A stretch of DNA of 35,230 nucleotides from an uncultured Bacteroides sp. (lineage in GTDB: Bacteria; Bacteroidota; Bacteroidia; Bacteroidales; Bacteroidaceae). Under the pieces are notes generated by a model, which saw only the letters and a list, made by a program, of their open reading frames with translations, was not told the origin of the DNA and searched no databases. The stretch spans positions 1 to 35,230 of the forward strand of contig CAAFTU010000034.1 of NCBI GenBank assembly GCA_900766005.1, read 5' to 3'. The position numbers and the translations under genes are program-made. Shown here piece by piece: positions 1 to 7,800 of the stretch. The number at the start of each line of letters is the position of its first letter. Positions within the stretch are counted from its first letter, which is position 1.

Positions 1-51
1 AAAGGATGATTGACAATCTTTCAAAGGTGAACTCATAGAATATATAACCTT

Positions 52-597
52 ATGCAACAGATTCAGGATAAAATTGATTATGAATGGGTACGCCTATTGA
101 ATAGGAGACTGTCAAAATCTGAAGTAGAATTCTATGCACACAGCCTTCACCACGACGAACAGGGAATTGCATTGTTGCTTCATACCCTGCTTACTTCTAA
201 AGTCAAACGGATTCAAGCCAATGCCGCATGGATTTTGTCGCATTTAGCAAAGGAAGACAAGGAAGTCTATTTATCCTCATCCTACGACAAAATTGCAGAT
301 TTTGTCATGTTACCGCAATTGTGCATCCGCCGCGGACTGGTACTATCTATACTATTTGAAATACCTTTAGAAATGAAGCTGAGAACGGACTTATTCGACT
401 TCTGCTTAACAGGGATGCTGGATAAGAAGGAAAGCGACAGTTCACGTGCAATGATGATTAAATTTGCCGCAAAAATGTGCAAACCTTATCCGGAACTAAA
501 AAATGAATTGATTTTCAGCCTCGAACTACTATCAAATGAAATGAAGCCAAGTATTTCCTGTGCATGCAAGAATGCACTCAGATTTGTAGAGAAATGA
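52..597 (+). CDS. Helical-repeat (HEAT-like) hypothetical protein
   Basis: A 181-residue protein with no signal peptide or membrane segment, so probably cytoplasmic. It is almost entirely helical by composition, with repeated amphipathic units; one at about residues 45-68 contains the stretch VKRIQANAAWILSHLA, typical of HEAT or armadillo-like repeats. The start at 52 follows an AT-rich leader with only a weak purine stretch (AAAGGTG) about 20 bases upstream. The gene ends just before the operator array of the next locus. I do not recognise a named family; it could be a scaffold or adaptor protein. The reading frame is intact and well separated from the next gene, so coding is likely but the function is unknown. 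Confidence 0.7.
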   Translation: MQQIQDKIDYEWVRLLNRRLSKSEVEFYAHSLHHDEQGIALLLHTLLTSKVKRIQANAAWILSHLAKEDKEVYLSSSYDKIADFVMLPQLCIRRGLVLSILFEIPLEMKLRTDLFDFCLTGMLDKKESDSSRAMMIKFAAKMCKPYPELKNELIFSLELLSNEMKPSISCACKNALRFVEK

Positions 598-611
598 ATA
601 AACTATATATT

Positions 612-715
612 ATTATACCCTTTAAGGTATAATTGAGATAAGTTCTCATATTATTATACCCGATAAGGTGTAATTAAATTATATTTTCTTATAATTATAC
701 CCTGAAGGGTATAAT
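612..715 (+). promoter_or_regulatory. Three evenly spaced palindromic operators upstream of hipB-like gene
   Basis: Three copies of the 22-bp inverted repeat ATTATACC-N6-GGTATAAT lie at 612-633, 653-674 and 694-715. The middle copy has one mismatch (GGTGTAAT). The starts are exactly 41 bp apart, close to four helical turns, so all three face the same side of the helix. The last copy ends one base before the GTG start of the antitoxin gene. A near-match to the -7 element (TATATTTT, 680-687) lies between copies two and three. HipB-type antitoxins are known to bind operator palindromes and repress their own operon, so autoregulation is the obvious reading. Confidence 0.85.
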
Positions 716-716
716 T

Positions 717-932
717 GTGAATGATTTATTGGCAATATTTATAAAGGATATGCGCAAAAAGTTCGGCTCGACACAAGTAGACTTAGCTGAAAAGTCAGGA
801 GTAGGACTTCGTTTTGTGCGAAAATTAGAACAAGGAAAACAAACGTTGCGACTGGATAAAGTCAATCAGGTACTGATGCTGTTTGGTCACAAAGTAGGTG
901 ATGTGCCTATCAGAAAGGAAGGTGATGTATGA
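717..932 (+). CDS. HipB-like (Y4mF-type) XRE-family antitoxin
   Basis: A 71-residue helix-turn-helix protein. The HTH covers roughly residues 8-60, with the recognition segment TQVDLAEKSGVGLRFVRKLE and the tail DKVNQVLMLFGHKVGDVP typical of antitoxins that accompany HipA-type kinases. The chosen start is GTG at 717; an ATG at 750 has a better ribosome site (AAAGGAT) but would remove the first helix. The stop codon overlaps the start region of the following HipA fragment, as in real HipBA operons. Three operator palindromes precede it, so DNA binding and self-repression are probably retained. Its toxin is broken, which leaves an orphan repressor/antitoxin. Confidence 0.85.
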   Translation: MNDLLAIFIKDMRKKFGSTQVDLAEKSGVGLRFVRKLEQGKQTLRLDKVNQVLMLFGHKVGDVPIRKEGDV

Positions 933-1442
933 AAAAAGGAAAGTGTATCTGCACGATTGCTATGCGGGATTGCTCACGGAAGATGAGAACGGCTTTACAT
1001 TTGTCTATGATCCGTCTTTCCTGCAATCGGATCTGGCAGAAACGGCAAAGATAGCCGTGGTGCCGCATGGACTGATTCGCTTTGCCGACGGCGAACTGTG
1101 CTACATTACCCGACGAATCGACCGCTTGTCCGATGGACAGAAAGTGCCAATGGAGGACATGTGTCAGCTCACCGAGCGTCTTACAGAATACAAATACAAA
1201 GGCTCATACGAACAGATAGCCAAGGCTATCAAAAAATACTCATCAGCCCCGCAACTTGATTTAGTGAATTTCTGGGAACTGGTTGTTTTCTCATGGATTA
1301 CCGGCAACTCTGATATGCATCTAAAAAATTCCGCCGCTCCATCATTCTATGGATGGAATTAATAGATGCATCGTTTCTACCAGCCGATTTCAAAAAACAA
1401 TATAAACACTTGATTTTAAAACGAGTACTGATGCTTAGATAA
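925..1442 (+). pseudogene. Decayed HipA-type toxin kinase (two internal deletions)
   Basis: The open frame from ATG 925 gives 145 residues that read as two unrelated parts of a HipA system joined directly. Residues 1-36 match the start of a HipA N-terminal subdomain (KRKVYLHDCYAGLLTEDENG). From LAETAKIAVVPHGLIRFADG onward the sequence is the HipA kinase body, through FSWITGNSDMHLKN, the catalytic-loop GNxDxHxKN motif. The frame then shifts: after a second gap, the expected HipA C-terminal tail continues in another frame from about 1336 (ILWMELIDASFLPADFKKQY) to a stop at 1440-1442. The nucleotide-binding N-lobe, the activation segment and the following Asp motif are missing, so no toxin activity is expected. 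Bacteroides HipA systems are often encoded as separate N-terminal and kinase genes; the first deletion would have fused them. Confidence 0.8.
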
Positions 1443-1455
1443 TTTCGATTTACAT

Positions 1456-1495
1456 CCAACAAAAAAGCACCCTATCACGGGTGCTTTTTTGTTGG
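1456..1495. terminator. Perfect 17-bp bidirectional terminator hairpin
   Basis: CCAACAAAAAAGCACCC (1456-1472) pairs perfectly with 1479-1495 around a 6-base loop. Because of the internal A6/T6 tracts it can act on either strand, ending both the hipA remnant (plus) and valS (minus). Confidence 0.9.
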
Positions 1496-1511
1496 AATTC
1501 TATGATAAATA

Positions 1512-4148
1512 TCAAGCTTTCTTCAAAGCAGCAATGCTTTCTTTCAGCGAACGGATGATACTTTCAGCATCCGCTTGCTTCTTGCGTTCCATTTCGATAA
1601 CGGCCGCCGGAGCATTGTTTACAAATTTTTCGTTGCTCAGTTTCTTCAAAACTCCCTGCAAGAATCCTTCTTTGTGCTTCAGTTCGGCTTCCATACGAGC
1701 TATTTCGGCTTCCACATCAATCAGGTTGCCCAATGGAACAGCATATTCCGTAGTACCTACCATGAAGGAAGCAGCACCGTCGGCTTTGTTTTCCACCACC
1801 TCAATAGAAGAGAGGTTACACATTTTCTGGATAACCACATTGAAGGCTTCTACAGGATGAGCGCCCACTACCTGCAGCGTCAAAGCTTCTTTCTGTGCAA
1901 TGTTCTTCTGCAAACGGATTGTACGGATGCCACCGATAATTTCTTTGGTTACCTCCATATCACGAAGCAAGGCTTCGTCTTTCTTCATACCGGCTGTTGC
2001 AAGCGGGTTCACCATCAGGCTTTCGCCATCTTTACGCTCTTCCAACTGCTGCCACAACTCTTCAGTGATGAACGGCATAAACGGATGAAGCAGGTGAAGC
2101 AGGGTATCCATGAAACCAAGAGTGGCTGCATACGTTTTGCCATCGATGGGCTGACCGTATGCCGGTTTAATCATTTCCAGATACCAGCTGGAGAATTCAT
2201 CCCAGAACAGTTTATAAACCACCATCAGAGCTTCACTCAAACGGTATTTCTTAAAGAGATCGTCCATTTCAGCTGTTACATCGCTGATTTTAGAAGCAAA
2301 CCATTCTACTGCCAATGCTGCAGATGCAGGCACTTCAGCAGATTCGTCTACCTGCCATCCCTTGATCAGGCGGAAGGCATTCCATATTTTGTTACAGAAG
2401 TTACGTCCTTGTTCGCACAGAGCATCATCAAACAAGATATCGTTACCGGCAGGAGCAGCCAACATCATACCCATACGTACACCGTCTGCACCGAATTTCT
2501 CAATCAGTTCCAACGGGTCGGGAGAGTTACCGAGCGACTTGGACATCTTACGACCCAACTTATCGCGCACAATACCGGTGAAATATACGCTCTTGAACGG
2601 CATGTCACCCATGTATTCGTATCCAGCCATAATCATACGGGCTACCCAGAAGAAGATGATATCCGGACCGGTTACCAAGTCGCTGGTAGGATAATAATAC
2701 TTGATTTCATCGTTGCCCGGATTGTTAATGCCATCGAACAAAGAAATAGGCCACAGCCAAGAAGAGAACCAAGTATCCAGACAGTCTTCATCCTGACGGA
2801 GATCATCAAGAGTCAGATTAGCGTTTCCGGTCTTTTCTTTTGCCTTTGCCAAAGCCTCTTCAGCTGTTACCGCTACTACATAGCCACCCTCAGGAAGGAA
2901 GTAAGCCGGAATACGGTGTCCCCACCACAATTGACGACTGATACACCAGTCCTTGATGTTTTCCAACCAGTTCTTATAGGTATTTTTATATTTTGCCGGA
3001 TAGAACTTCAGTTCGTCGTTCATCACAGGAGGCAAAGCCATATCAGCAAAATGCTGCATTTTGAGGAACCATTGCATAGAAAGCTTCGGTTCGATAACCA
3101 CATTCGTACGCTCAGAATATCCCACCTTATTGGTGTATGCTTCCGTTTTTTCCAGCAAGCCGGCAGCTTCCAGATCTTTCTCAATCTGCTTGCGCACGTC
3201 GAAGCGGTCCATGCCTACATACATGCCAGCAGCTTCGCTCAACGTACCGTTATCATTGAAGATATCGATGCTTGGCAGATTGTATTTTTCACCGAGCATA
3301 TAGTCGTTTACGTCATGAGCCGGAGTCACTTTCAGACAGCCGGTACCGAATTCGATATCCACATAATCATCTTCAATCACAGGAATCACGCGGTTCACCA
3401 AAGGAACGATTACCTTCTTTCCTTTCAGCCATTCGTTCTTCGGGTCGTTCGGGTTGATACACATAGCCGTATCACCCATGATGGTTTCCGGACGGGTAGT
3501 AGCCACTACTGCGTAACGGCCTTCAGCATCGCCTTCTACCTTGTAACGAAGGTAATACAGTTTACCATGCTCTTCTTTATAGATTACCTCTTCATCAGAA
3601 AGGGCAGTCAACGCCTTGGGGTCCCAGTTGACCATACGTACTCCACGATAGATCAGTCCTTTTTCAAACAGATCGACAAATACCTTGAGTACACTTTCAC
3701 TGCGTTTTTCATCCATAGTGAAAGCAGTACGGTCCCAATCACAAGATGCACCCAGCTTACGGAGCTGCTTCAAGATAATGCCTCCGTGTTCATCGGTCCA
3801 TTCCCATGCATGTTTCAAGAACTCATCGCGAGTGAGGTCGGTTTTCTTGATGCCCTGAGCTGCCAATTTATTAACCACCTTTGCTTCTGTAGCAATTGAA
3901 GCGTGGTCGGTACCCGGCACCCAGCAGGCATTTTTACCTTCCATACGGGCACGACGGACCAAAATATCCTGAATGGTATTATTAAGCATGTGTCCCATGT
4001 GCAACACACCAGTGACGTTAGGGGGCGGAATGACGACAGTGTAAGGTTCACGGCCATCAGGTTTCGAACTAAATAAATGATTGTCCAGCCAATACTGGTA
4101 CCACTTTCCCTCCACGTCAGCGGGATTGTACTTACTTGCTAATTCCAT
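1512..4148 (-). CDS. valS: Valyl-tRNA synthetase
   Basis: Charges tRNA-Val with valine in the cytoplasm; essential class I aminoacyl-tRNA synthetase. The 878-residue length fits the family. The HIGH signature appears as HMGH at residues 50-53 after the PPPNVTG block. The KMSKS loop is at 534-538. The editing domain contains TTRPETIMGDT near 218 and the catalytic core has CISRQLWWGHRIP near 403. The last 70 residues form the family's characteristic coiled coil (heptad-like EAEIARMEAELKHKEG). The start ATG at 4148 leads directly into MELASKYNPADVEGKWYQYW, the normal N-terminus. It is transcribed alone and shares its terminator with the hipA remnant. The long open frame on the opposite strand is a shadow. 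Confidence 0.98.
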   Translation of the reverse strand: MELASKYNPADVEGKWYQYWLDNHLFSSKPDGREPYTVVIPPPNVTGVLHMGHMLNNTIQDILVRRARMEGKNACWVPGTDHASIATEAKVVNKLAAQGIKKTDLTRDEFLKHAWEWTDEHGGIILKQLRKLGASCDWDRTAFTMDEKRSESVLKVFVDLFEKGLIYRGVRMVNWDPKALTALSDEEVIYKEEHGKLYYLRYKVEGDAEGRYAVVATTRPETIMGDTAMCINPNDPKNEWLKGKKVIVPLVNRVIPVIEDDYVDIEFGTGCLKVTPAHDVNDYMLGEKYNLPSIDIFNDNGTLSEAAGMYVGMDRFDVRKQIEKDLEAAGLLEKTEAYTNKVGYSERTNVVIEPKLSMQWFLKMQHFADMALPPVMNDELKFYPAKYKNTYKNWLENIKDWCISRQLWWGHRIPAYFLPEGGYVVAVTAEEALAKAKEKTGNANLTLDDLRQDEDCLDTWFSSWLWPISLFDGINNPGNDEIKYYYPTSDLVTGPDIIFFWVARMIMAGYEYMGDMPFKSVYFTGIVRDKLGRKMSKSLGNSPDPLELIEKFGADGVRMGMMLAAPAGNDILFDDALCEQGRNFCNKIWNAFRLIKGWQVDESAEVPASAALAVEWFASKISDVTAEMDDLFKKYRLSEALMVVYKLFWDEFSSWYLEMIKPAYGQPIDGKTYAATLGFMDTLLHLLHPFMPFITEELWQQLEERKDGESLMVNPLATAGMKKDEALLRDMEVTKEIIGGIRTIRLQKNIAQKEALTLQVVGAHPVEAFNVVIQKMCNLSSIEVVENKADGAASFMVGTTEYAVPLGNLIDVEAEIARMEAELKHKEGFLQGVLKKLSNEKFVNNAPAAVIEMERKKQADAESIIRSLKESIAALKKA

Positions 4149-4197
4149 ATTGTCTTTATATCTATGATAGGTTGTAAATTCTAAATAATAACAGGTG

Positions 4198-4205
4198 CAA
4201 AATTA
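4198..4205 (-). promoter_or_regulatory. Candidate valS promoter -7 element
   Basis: The minus strand reads TAATTTTG, a match to TAnnTTTG, about 50 bases upstream of the valS start. No good -33 element is visible at the usual distance. A second match, TATATTTG, lies further up at 4271-4278 (minus). Either could serve. Confidence 0.5.
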
Positions 4206-4312
4206 CTAATTATTCAACAATCTTTTCCATTGCCTCACAGAGAATACAAGCACCATTAACAGATTTTTCGCAAATATAGAGCTATTTTTTCGCACAACAT
4301 CTATGAAATGCC

Positions 4313-4320
4313 TATTTTTG
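4313..4320 (+). promoter_or_regulatory. Candidate -7 element for DUF3810-mazG operon
   Basis: TATTTTTG matches TAnnTTTG and lies about 95 bases before the DUF3810 start. The upstream -33 position is T-rich but has no clear TTTG. Confidence 0.45.
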
Positions 4321-4414
4321 TTACAATTATTGGAAATATACTTGCAAAATCCTCAGAACAAGGACGCGACTGTATCAGCAAAAGCATGTGCAAGTAGTAA
4401 AAAAAGGATAGCGT

Positions 4415-5494
4415 ATGAAAAGGAAATTGAAAAAGAGACATTTGATATTGGGCATCTTATTGATTCTTGTTGCAGCAGGGCAACTGAATGCTTCGTTGGC
4501 GGAAGGCTATGCACACACCGTATATCCCAGGATATCTTATCTGTTATCGGCTTTTTCCAACGTGTTCCCTTTCGCCATAGGCGACCTATTCATCTTTTTG
4601 AGTATCGTTGGCGTGGTATGTTTTCCCTTCTTCAGCCACTTCCGACTGCACTGGAGCTGGAAGAAAGCAGGACTATGCAGCGGAGAATACCTGCTGTGGG
4701 TATATGTATGGTTCTATCTTGCCTGGGGACTCAATTACTCACAGCCTGACTTTTACCAGCGAACGCACATCCCGCATACGGCCTATACTCCGGAAAACTT
4801 CAACAGTTTTATCAATGAATATATCACGAAACTCAACCAGTCCTTCGTGCCCTATCATCAGATGACATGGAAAACGGTGAAAGAGGAAGATGTGAGACAG
4901 GAAGTGACGCGCATCTACAAAGAGTTGAGCGACAGCCTGGGAGTGCACAAACCTCCTCATGACAGGCCTCAGGCGAAAAGAATGATCTTTACTCCGCTTT
5001 GCTCCAAGGTAGGAGTTACCGGCAGCATGGGACCGTTTTTCTGTGAATTTACGCTGAATGGTGATTTGCATCCGCTGAACTATCCGTCAGTCTACGCACA
5101 CGAACTGTCGCATCTGCTGGGCATCACCAACGAAGCGGAAGCCAACTTTTATGCGTATCAGGTATGTACCCGCTCACAGATAAAGGAAATACGCTATGCC
5201 GGCTACTTTGCCGTTTTGGGGCATGTGATGAGGAATGCACAAATGCTGCTGCCGCGCGAAGAGTACGAAAGACTGTATATGCAGATTCGCTCGGATATTT
5301 GCGTGGCTGCCCAACTGAATCAAGACTATTGGAGAGAAAAATACAGTCCGGCATTGGGAACTATGCAAAACTGGCTGTATGATTTATACCTGAAAGGAAA
5401 CAAGATTGAAAGCGGTTGGAAAAACTACTCGGAGGTAGTGGGACTGCTGATTTCTTATCATGAATGGGAAAAAAGAAAAAAGAACCAATTATAA
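4415..5494 (+). CDS. DUF3810 family membrane protein with HExxH metalloprotease-like motif
   Basis: A 359-residue integral membrane protein. Residues 10-28, 47-72 and 90-107 are hydrophobic and form probably three membrane segments; the rest is a soluble domain. The strongest motif is HELSH at 229-233, followed by LLGITNEAEANFYAY. This has the zinc-metallopeptidase HExxH layout with a candidate third ligand at Glu240 or Glu242. The family is annotated only as a domain of unknown function, so peptidase activity is inference from the motif. It ends 12 bases before mazG and is probably co-transcribed with it. The start at 4415 gives a basic n-region (MKRKLKKRH) before the first membrane helix, which supports it. 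Confidence 0.88.
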   Translation: MKRKLKKRHLILGILLILVAAGQLNASLAEGYAHTVYPRISYLLSAFSNVFPFAIGDLFIFLSIVGVVCFPFFSHFRLHWSWKKAGLCSGEYLLWVYVWFYLAWGLNYSQPDFYQRTHIPHTAYTPENFNSFINEYITKLNQSFVPYHQMTWKTVKEEDVRQEVTRIYKELSDSLGVHKPPHDRPQAKRMIFTPLCSKVGVTGSMGPFFCEFTLNGDLHPLNYPSVYAHELSHLLGITNEAEANFYAYQVCTRSQIKEIRYAGYFAVLGHVMRNAQMLLPREEYERLYMQIRSDICVAAQLNQDYWREKYSPALGTMQNWLYDLYLKGNKIESGWKNYSEVVGLLISYHEWEKRKKNQL

Positions 5495-5506
5495 ATCTAT
5501 CAAATT

Positions 5507-6295
5507 ATGTCACATACCAGACAAGAACAAATGGAAGCCTTCGGACGCTTCCTGGATATTCTCGATGAACTGAGAGTAAAATGTCCGTGGGACCGTAAGC
5601 AGACAAATGAAAGCCTGCGCCCCAACACCATAGAAGAGACCTATGAACTGTGTGATGCCTTGATGCGAAATGACAAGAAGGATATTTGCAAAGAACTGGG
5701 TGATGTGCTACTGCACGTAGCTTTTTACGCCAAAATAGGTTCGGAAACAGGCGACTTTGACATCAAGGATGTGTGCGACCAGCTCTGTGAGAAGCTTATC
5801 TTCCGCCACCCGCATGTGTTTGGCGAGGTGAAAGCAGAAACGGCTGCTCAGGTATCCGAGAATTGGGAACAGCTGAAGCTGAAAGAGAAAGATGGTAACA
5901 AAAGTGTGCTTAGCGGTGTGCCGTCTGCTCTCCCTTCGCTCATAAAAGCGTATCGGATGCAAGACAAAGCACGCAATGTGGGATTCGATTGGGAAGAACG
6001 CGAGCAGGTGTGGGAGAAAGTGAAAGAGGAAATCGCTGAATTCCAAGAAGAAGTGGCTCAGATGGACAAAGATAAAGCTGAAGCCGAATTCGGGGATGTG
6101 ATGTTCAGCCTGATCAATGCGGCACGCTTGTATAAAATCAATCCCGACAATGCACTGGAACGTACGAACCAGAAGTTTATCCGACGTTTCAATTACCTGG
6201 AAGAGCATACGTTGAAGGAAGGCAAAAATCTGAAAGAGATGTCGCTCGAAGAGATGGATGCCATCTGGAACGAAGCAAAGAAAAAAGGACTATAA
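5507..6295 (+). CDS. mazG: Nucleoside triphosphate pyrophosphohydrolase MazG
   Basis: Hydrolyses (d)NTPs to NMP and pyrophosphate; in other bacteria it cleans the nucleotide pool and modulates ppGpp. The 262-residue length matches E. coli MazG. Both tandem MazG domains are visible with their metal-binding EExxE...ELGD/EFGD patterns: IEETYELCDAL followed by KELGDVLLH (residues about 44-72), and KEEIAEFQEE followed by EFGDVMFS (about 172-204). The substrate-site segment CPWDRKQT is present near residue 26. It follows DUF3810 after 12 bases, an operonic arrangement. No defects seen. Confidence 0.96.
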   Translation: MSHTRQEQMEAFGRFLDILDELRVKCPWDRKQTNESLRPNTIEETYELCDALMRNDKKDICKELGDVLLHVAFYAKIGSETGDFDIKDVCDQLCEKLIFRHPHVFGEVKAETAAQVSENWEQLKLKEKDGNKSVLSGVPSALPSLIKAYRMQDKARNVGFDWEEREQVWEKVKEEIAEFQEEVAQMDKDKAEAEFGDVMFSLINAARLYKINPDNALERTNQKFIRRFNYLEEHTLKEGKNLKEMSLEEMDAIWNEAKKKGL

Positions 6296-6345
6296 AAAAG
6301 CGAGAGGGTGTGTCATGTCTTATAAAAAGAATCGACACACCCTCT
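6295..6345 (-). terminator. Terminator of the sigma/anti-sigma/Spy operon
   Basis: A perfect 12-bp stem, AGAGGGTGTGTC (6303-6314) with 6334-6345, and a 19-base loop. Read on the minus strand it is followed by a T-run (6294-6299), so it ends the minus-strand operon. It begins only a few bases after the mazG stop and may also hinder plus-strand read-through. Confidence 0.75.
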
Positions 6346-6350
6346 GTTTA

Positions 6351-6785
6351 TCAATGCATTTCTTTCAGCAGCTCGCGATGGAAACGCAGTTCCGCACGCC
6401 GTACCATATATATTTTTTTGCTGGAAAGAATCTTCTTAAACTTAGCCAGGTAAGATTTTTCCAGCTGAGTAGCCTCAATCCGGTTATCCGCAATCTTATC
6501 CAGTATTTCTTCATACTGTAATTCTGTGACATCATTCTCTTTACCTTTCCGAATCAGACGCCAGGAGTCATCATTCAGTTTTTTCTTTTTATCTTGAAGC
6601 TCATAGTATACAGGAAAAAAACGAGCTGCCTCTTTCTTGGTAAGCCCGGCTTTCTCTATGATAAATGCTTTTTGTTTGGCCCTATATTCTTCACGCGACA
6701 AGTGTGGCGGATCGCACACCTCAACAGCTTGCACAACGGGTAAAAAAGCACACAACAAAACGAGCAAAGCTAGTATTCTTCTCAT
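6351..6785 (-). CDS. Periplasmic Spy/CpxP-like 'sensor of ECF sigma factor' protein
   Basis: About 144 residues with a classic Sec signal (MRRILALLVLLCAFLPVVQA, cleavage near residue 20). The mature part is highly charged and helical. It contains KAFIIEKAGLTKKEAARFFP, the pattern found in small Bacteroidetes proteins annotated as sensors of ECF sigma factors and related to Spy/CpxP periplasmic chaperones. The longer reading frame begins at a TTG; the ATG at 6785 is chosen because it gives a proper signal peptide. It is the last gene of the RNase Z - sigma - anti-sigma operon. A role in sensing envelope stress or holding the anti-sigma factor is inferred from context. Confidence 0.8.
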   Translation of the reverse strand: MRRILALLVLLCAFLPVVQAVEVCDPPHLSREEYRAKQKAFIIEKAGLTKKEAARFFPVYYELQDKKKKLNDDSWRLIRKGKENDVTELQYEEILDKIADNRIEATQLEKSYLAKFKKILSSKKIYMVRRAELRFHRELLKEMH

Positions 6786-6812
6786 TGTTATATCATTCAA
6801 CAAGGGTTAGTA

Positions 6813-7190
6813 TTATTCATTATCCGAATCGCTTAAATAGACATACAGCGAATAATCGTCCAGCATGGCACGATCCAGCGTGTAGTCAATAATTTCTTCC
6901 GACAAGATTTCTGTTTCCTCTTCCCCCATAGCCATATCAGCAGAAGGAACAGGCTTATTGTCCACAGAGAAAGACCGGATAATCAAAGCAGCACCCACAA
7001 ACATAGCAGCCAAATAAAGCAGCGGCTTTACTTTTGTCCACATACTGACAGGAGACTCTGCGATGGTGTTCGTTTCCTCAGCCGGAAGTCGGTTCATGAC
7101 CTCGGAAGTCAAATTGGCAAAGTAGCCGTCGGGAACTTTAAATGAATTGTCCTTGCCAATTTTTTTCAATAGAGTATCTTCTTCTTTCAT
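6813..7190 (-). CDS. Single-pass membrane protein, probable anti-sigma factor
   Basis: 125 residues: a charged N-terminal segment with the motif VPDGYFANLTSEVMNRLP (about 19-36) common to short Bacteroidetes anti-sigma-like proteins; one membrane helix at about 56-70 (KPLLYLAAMFVGAALIIRSF); and an acidic C-terminal tail. By charge the N-terminus should be cytoplasmic and the tail periplasmic. It sits directly between an ECF sigma gene and a periplasmic Spy-like gene, so an inner-membrane anti-sigma role is the best inference. It lacks the zinc-binding HxxxCxxC motif of ZAS-type anti-sigma factors. Confidence 0.75.
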   Translation of the reverse strand: MKEEDTLLKKIGKDNSFKVPDGYFANLTSEVMNRLPAEETNTIAESPVSMWTKVKPLLYLAAMFVGAALIIRSFSVDNKPVPSADMAMGEEETEILSEEIIDYTLDRAMLDDYSLYVYLSDSDNE

Positions 7191-7245
7191 ACGTTTTCCT
7201 CCTCTCTTTTTTATTAGACATTTTCTACATTCAAAGGTTTAAAGC

Positions 7246-7800
7246 TTATTCATTTTCTTCCAAATACTTCTCAATTTTCTTCACAGCATGATGGTAGGAT
7301 GCTTTCAGCGCTCCTACAGAAGTGCCGAAGACTTCAGACATATCTTCGTATTTCATATCCTGATAATACTTTAAATTAAAAACCATGCGTTGCTTCTCGG
7401 GCAAAGTCATCAATGCTTTTTGCAGGGTCAGCTGTATATGGTCTCCAGAGAAGTATGGGTCCGTTTCCAGCTTCTGCAGAGTCGAGGCTTCCGGATCGTC
7501 GAGGGCCACAATGGAAACAGCCCGCTGTTTATTGAGAAATGTAAGACATTCGTTCAAAGCTATCCGGTAGAGCCAAGTGGACAATTTGGATTCAGCCCTG
7601 AATAAAGAAATATGGGTCCATGCTTTAATAAAAGTATTTTGCAACAAATCGTTTGCATCTTCATGTGACAACACCAGACGACGGATTTGCCAATAAAGCT
7701 GTTCGCTATATTGGGCAACAATCATCTCAAAGGCTTTGCGCTGTGTGCGCTCACTTTGAAGAAGTTGCAATACTTCATGTTCATTGTAAGGCATTGTCAT
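7246..7800 (-). CDS. ECF-family RNA polymerase sigma factor
   Basis: 184 residues with both conserved ECF regions. Region 2, about 24-92, includes DANDLLQNTFIKAW and ESKLSTWLYRIALNECLTFL. Region 4, about 125-182, includes LPEKQRMVFNLKYYQDMKYE and the recognition helix TSVGALKASYHHAVKKIEKY. It directs RNA polymerase to specific promoters, probably under control of the next gene. Its start codon overlaps the stop of RNase Z in an ATGA arrangement (7797-7800), implying translational coupling. The target regulon is not visible here. Confidence 0.93.
   Translation of the reverse strand: MTMPYNEHEVLQLLQSERTQRKAFEMIVAQYSEQLYWQIRRLVLSHEDANDLLQNTFIKAWTHISLFRAESKLSTWLYRIALNECLTFLNKQRAVSIVALDDPEASTLQKLETDPYFSGDHIQLTLQKALMTLPEKQRMVFNLKYYQDMKYEDMSEVFGTSVGALKASYHHAVKKIEKYLEENE

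Noticed and set aside
1575..3899. Long plus-strand open frame (774 codons) opposite valS
   Set aside because: It is the antisense shadow of valS: no family pattern, and the composition follows from the opposite strand. The valS protein has all its catalytic motifs.
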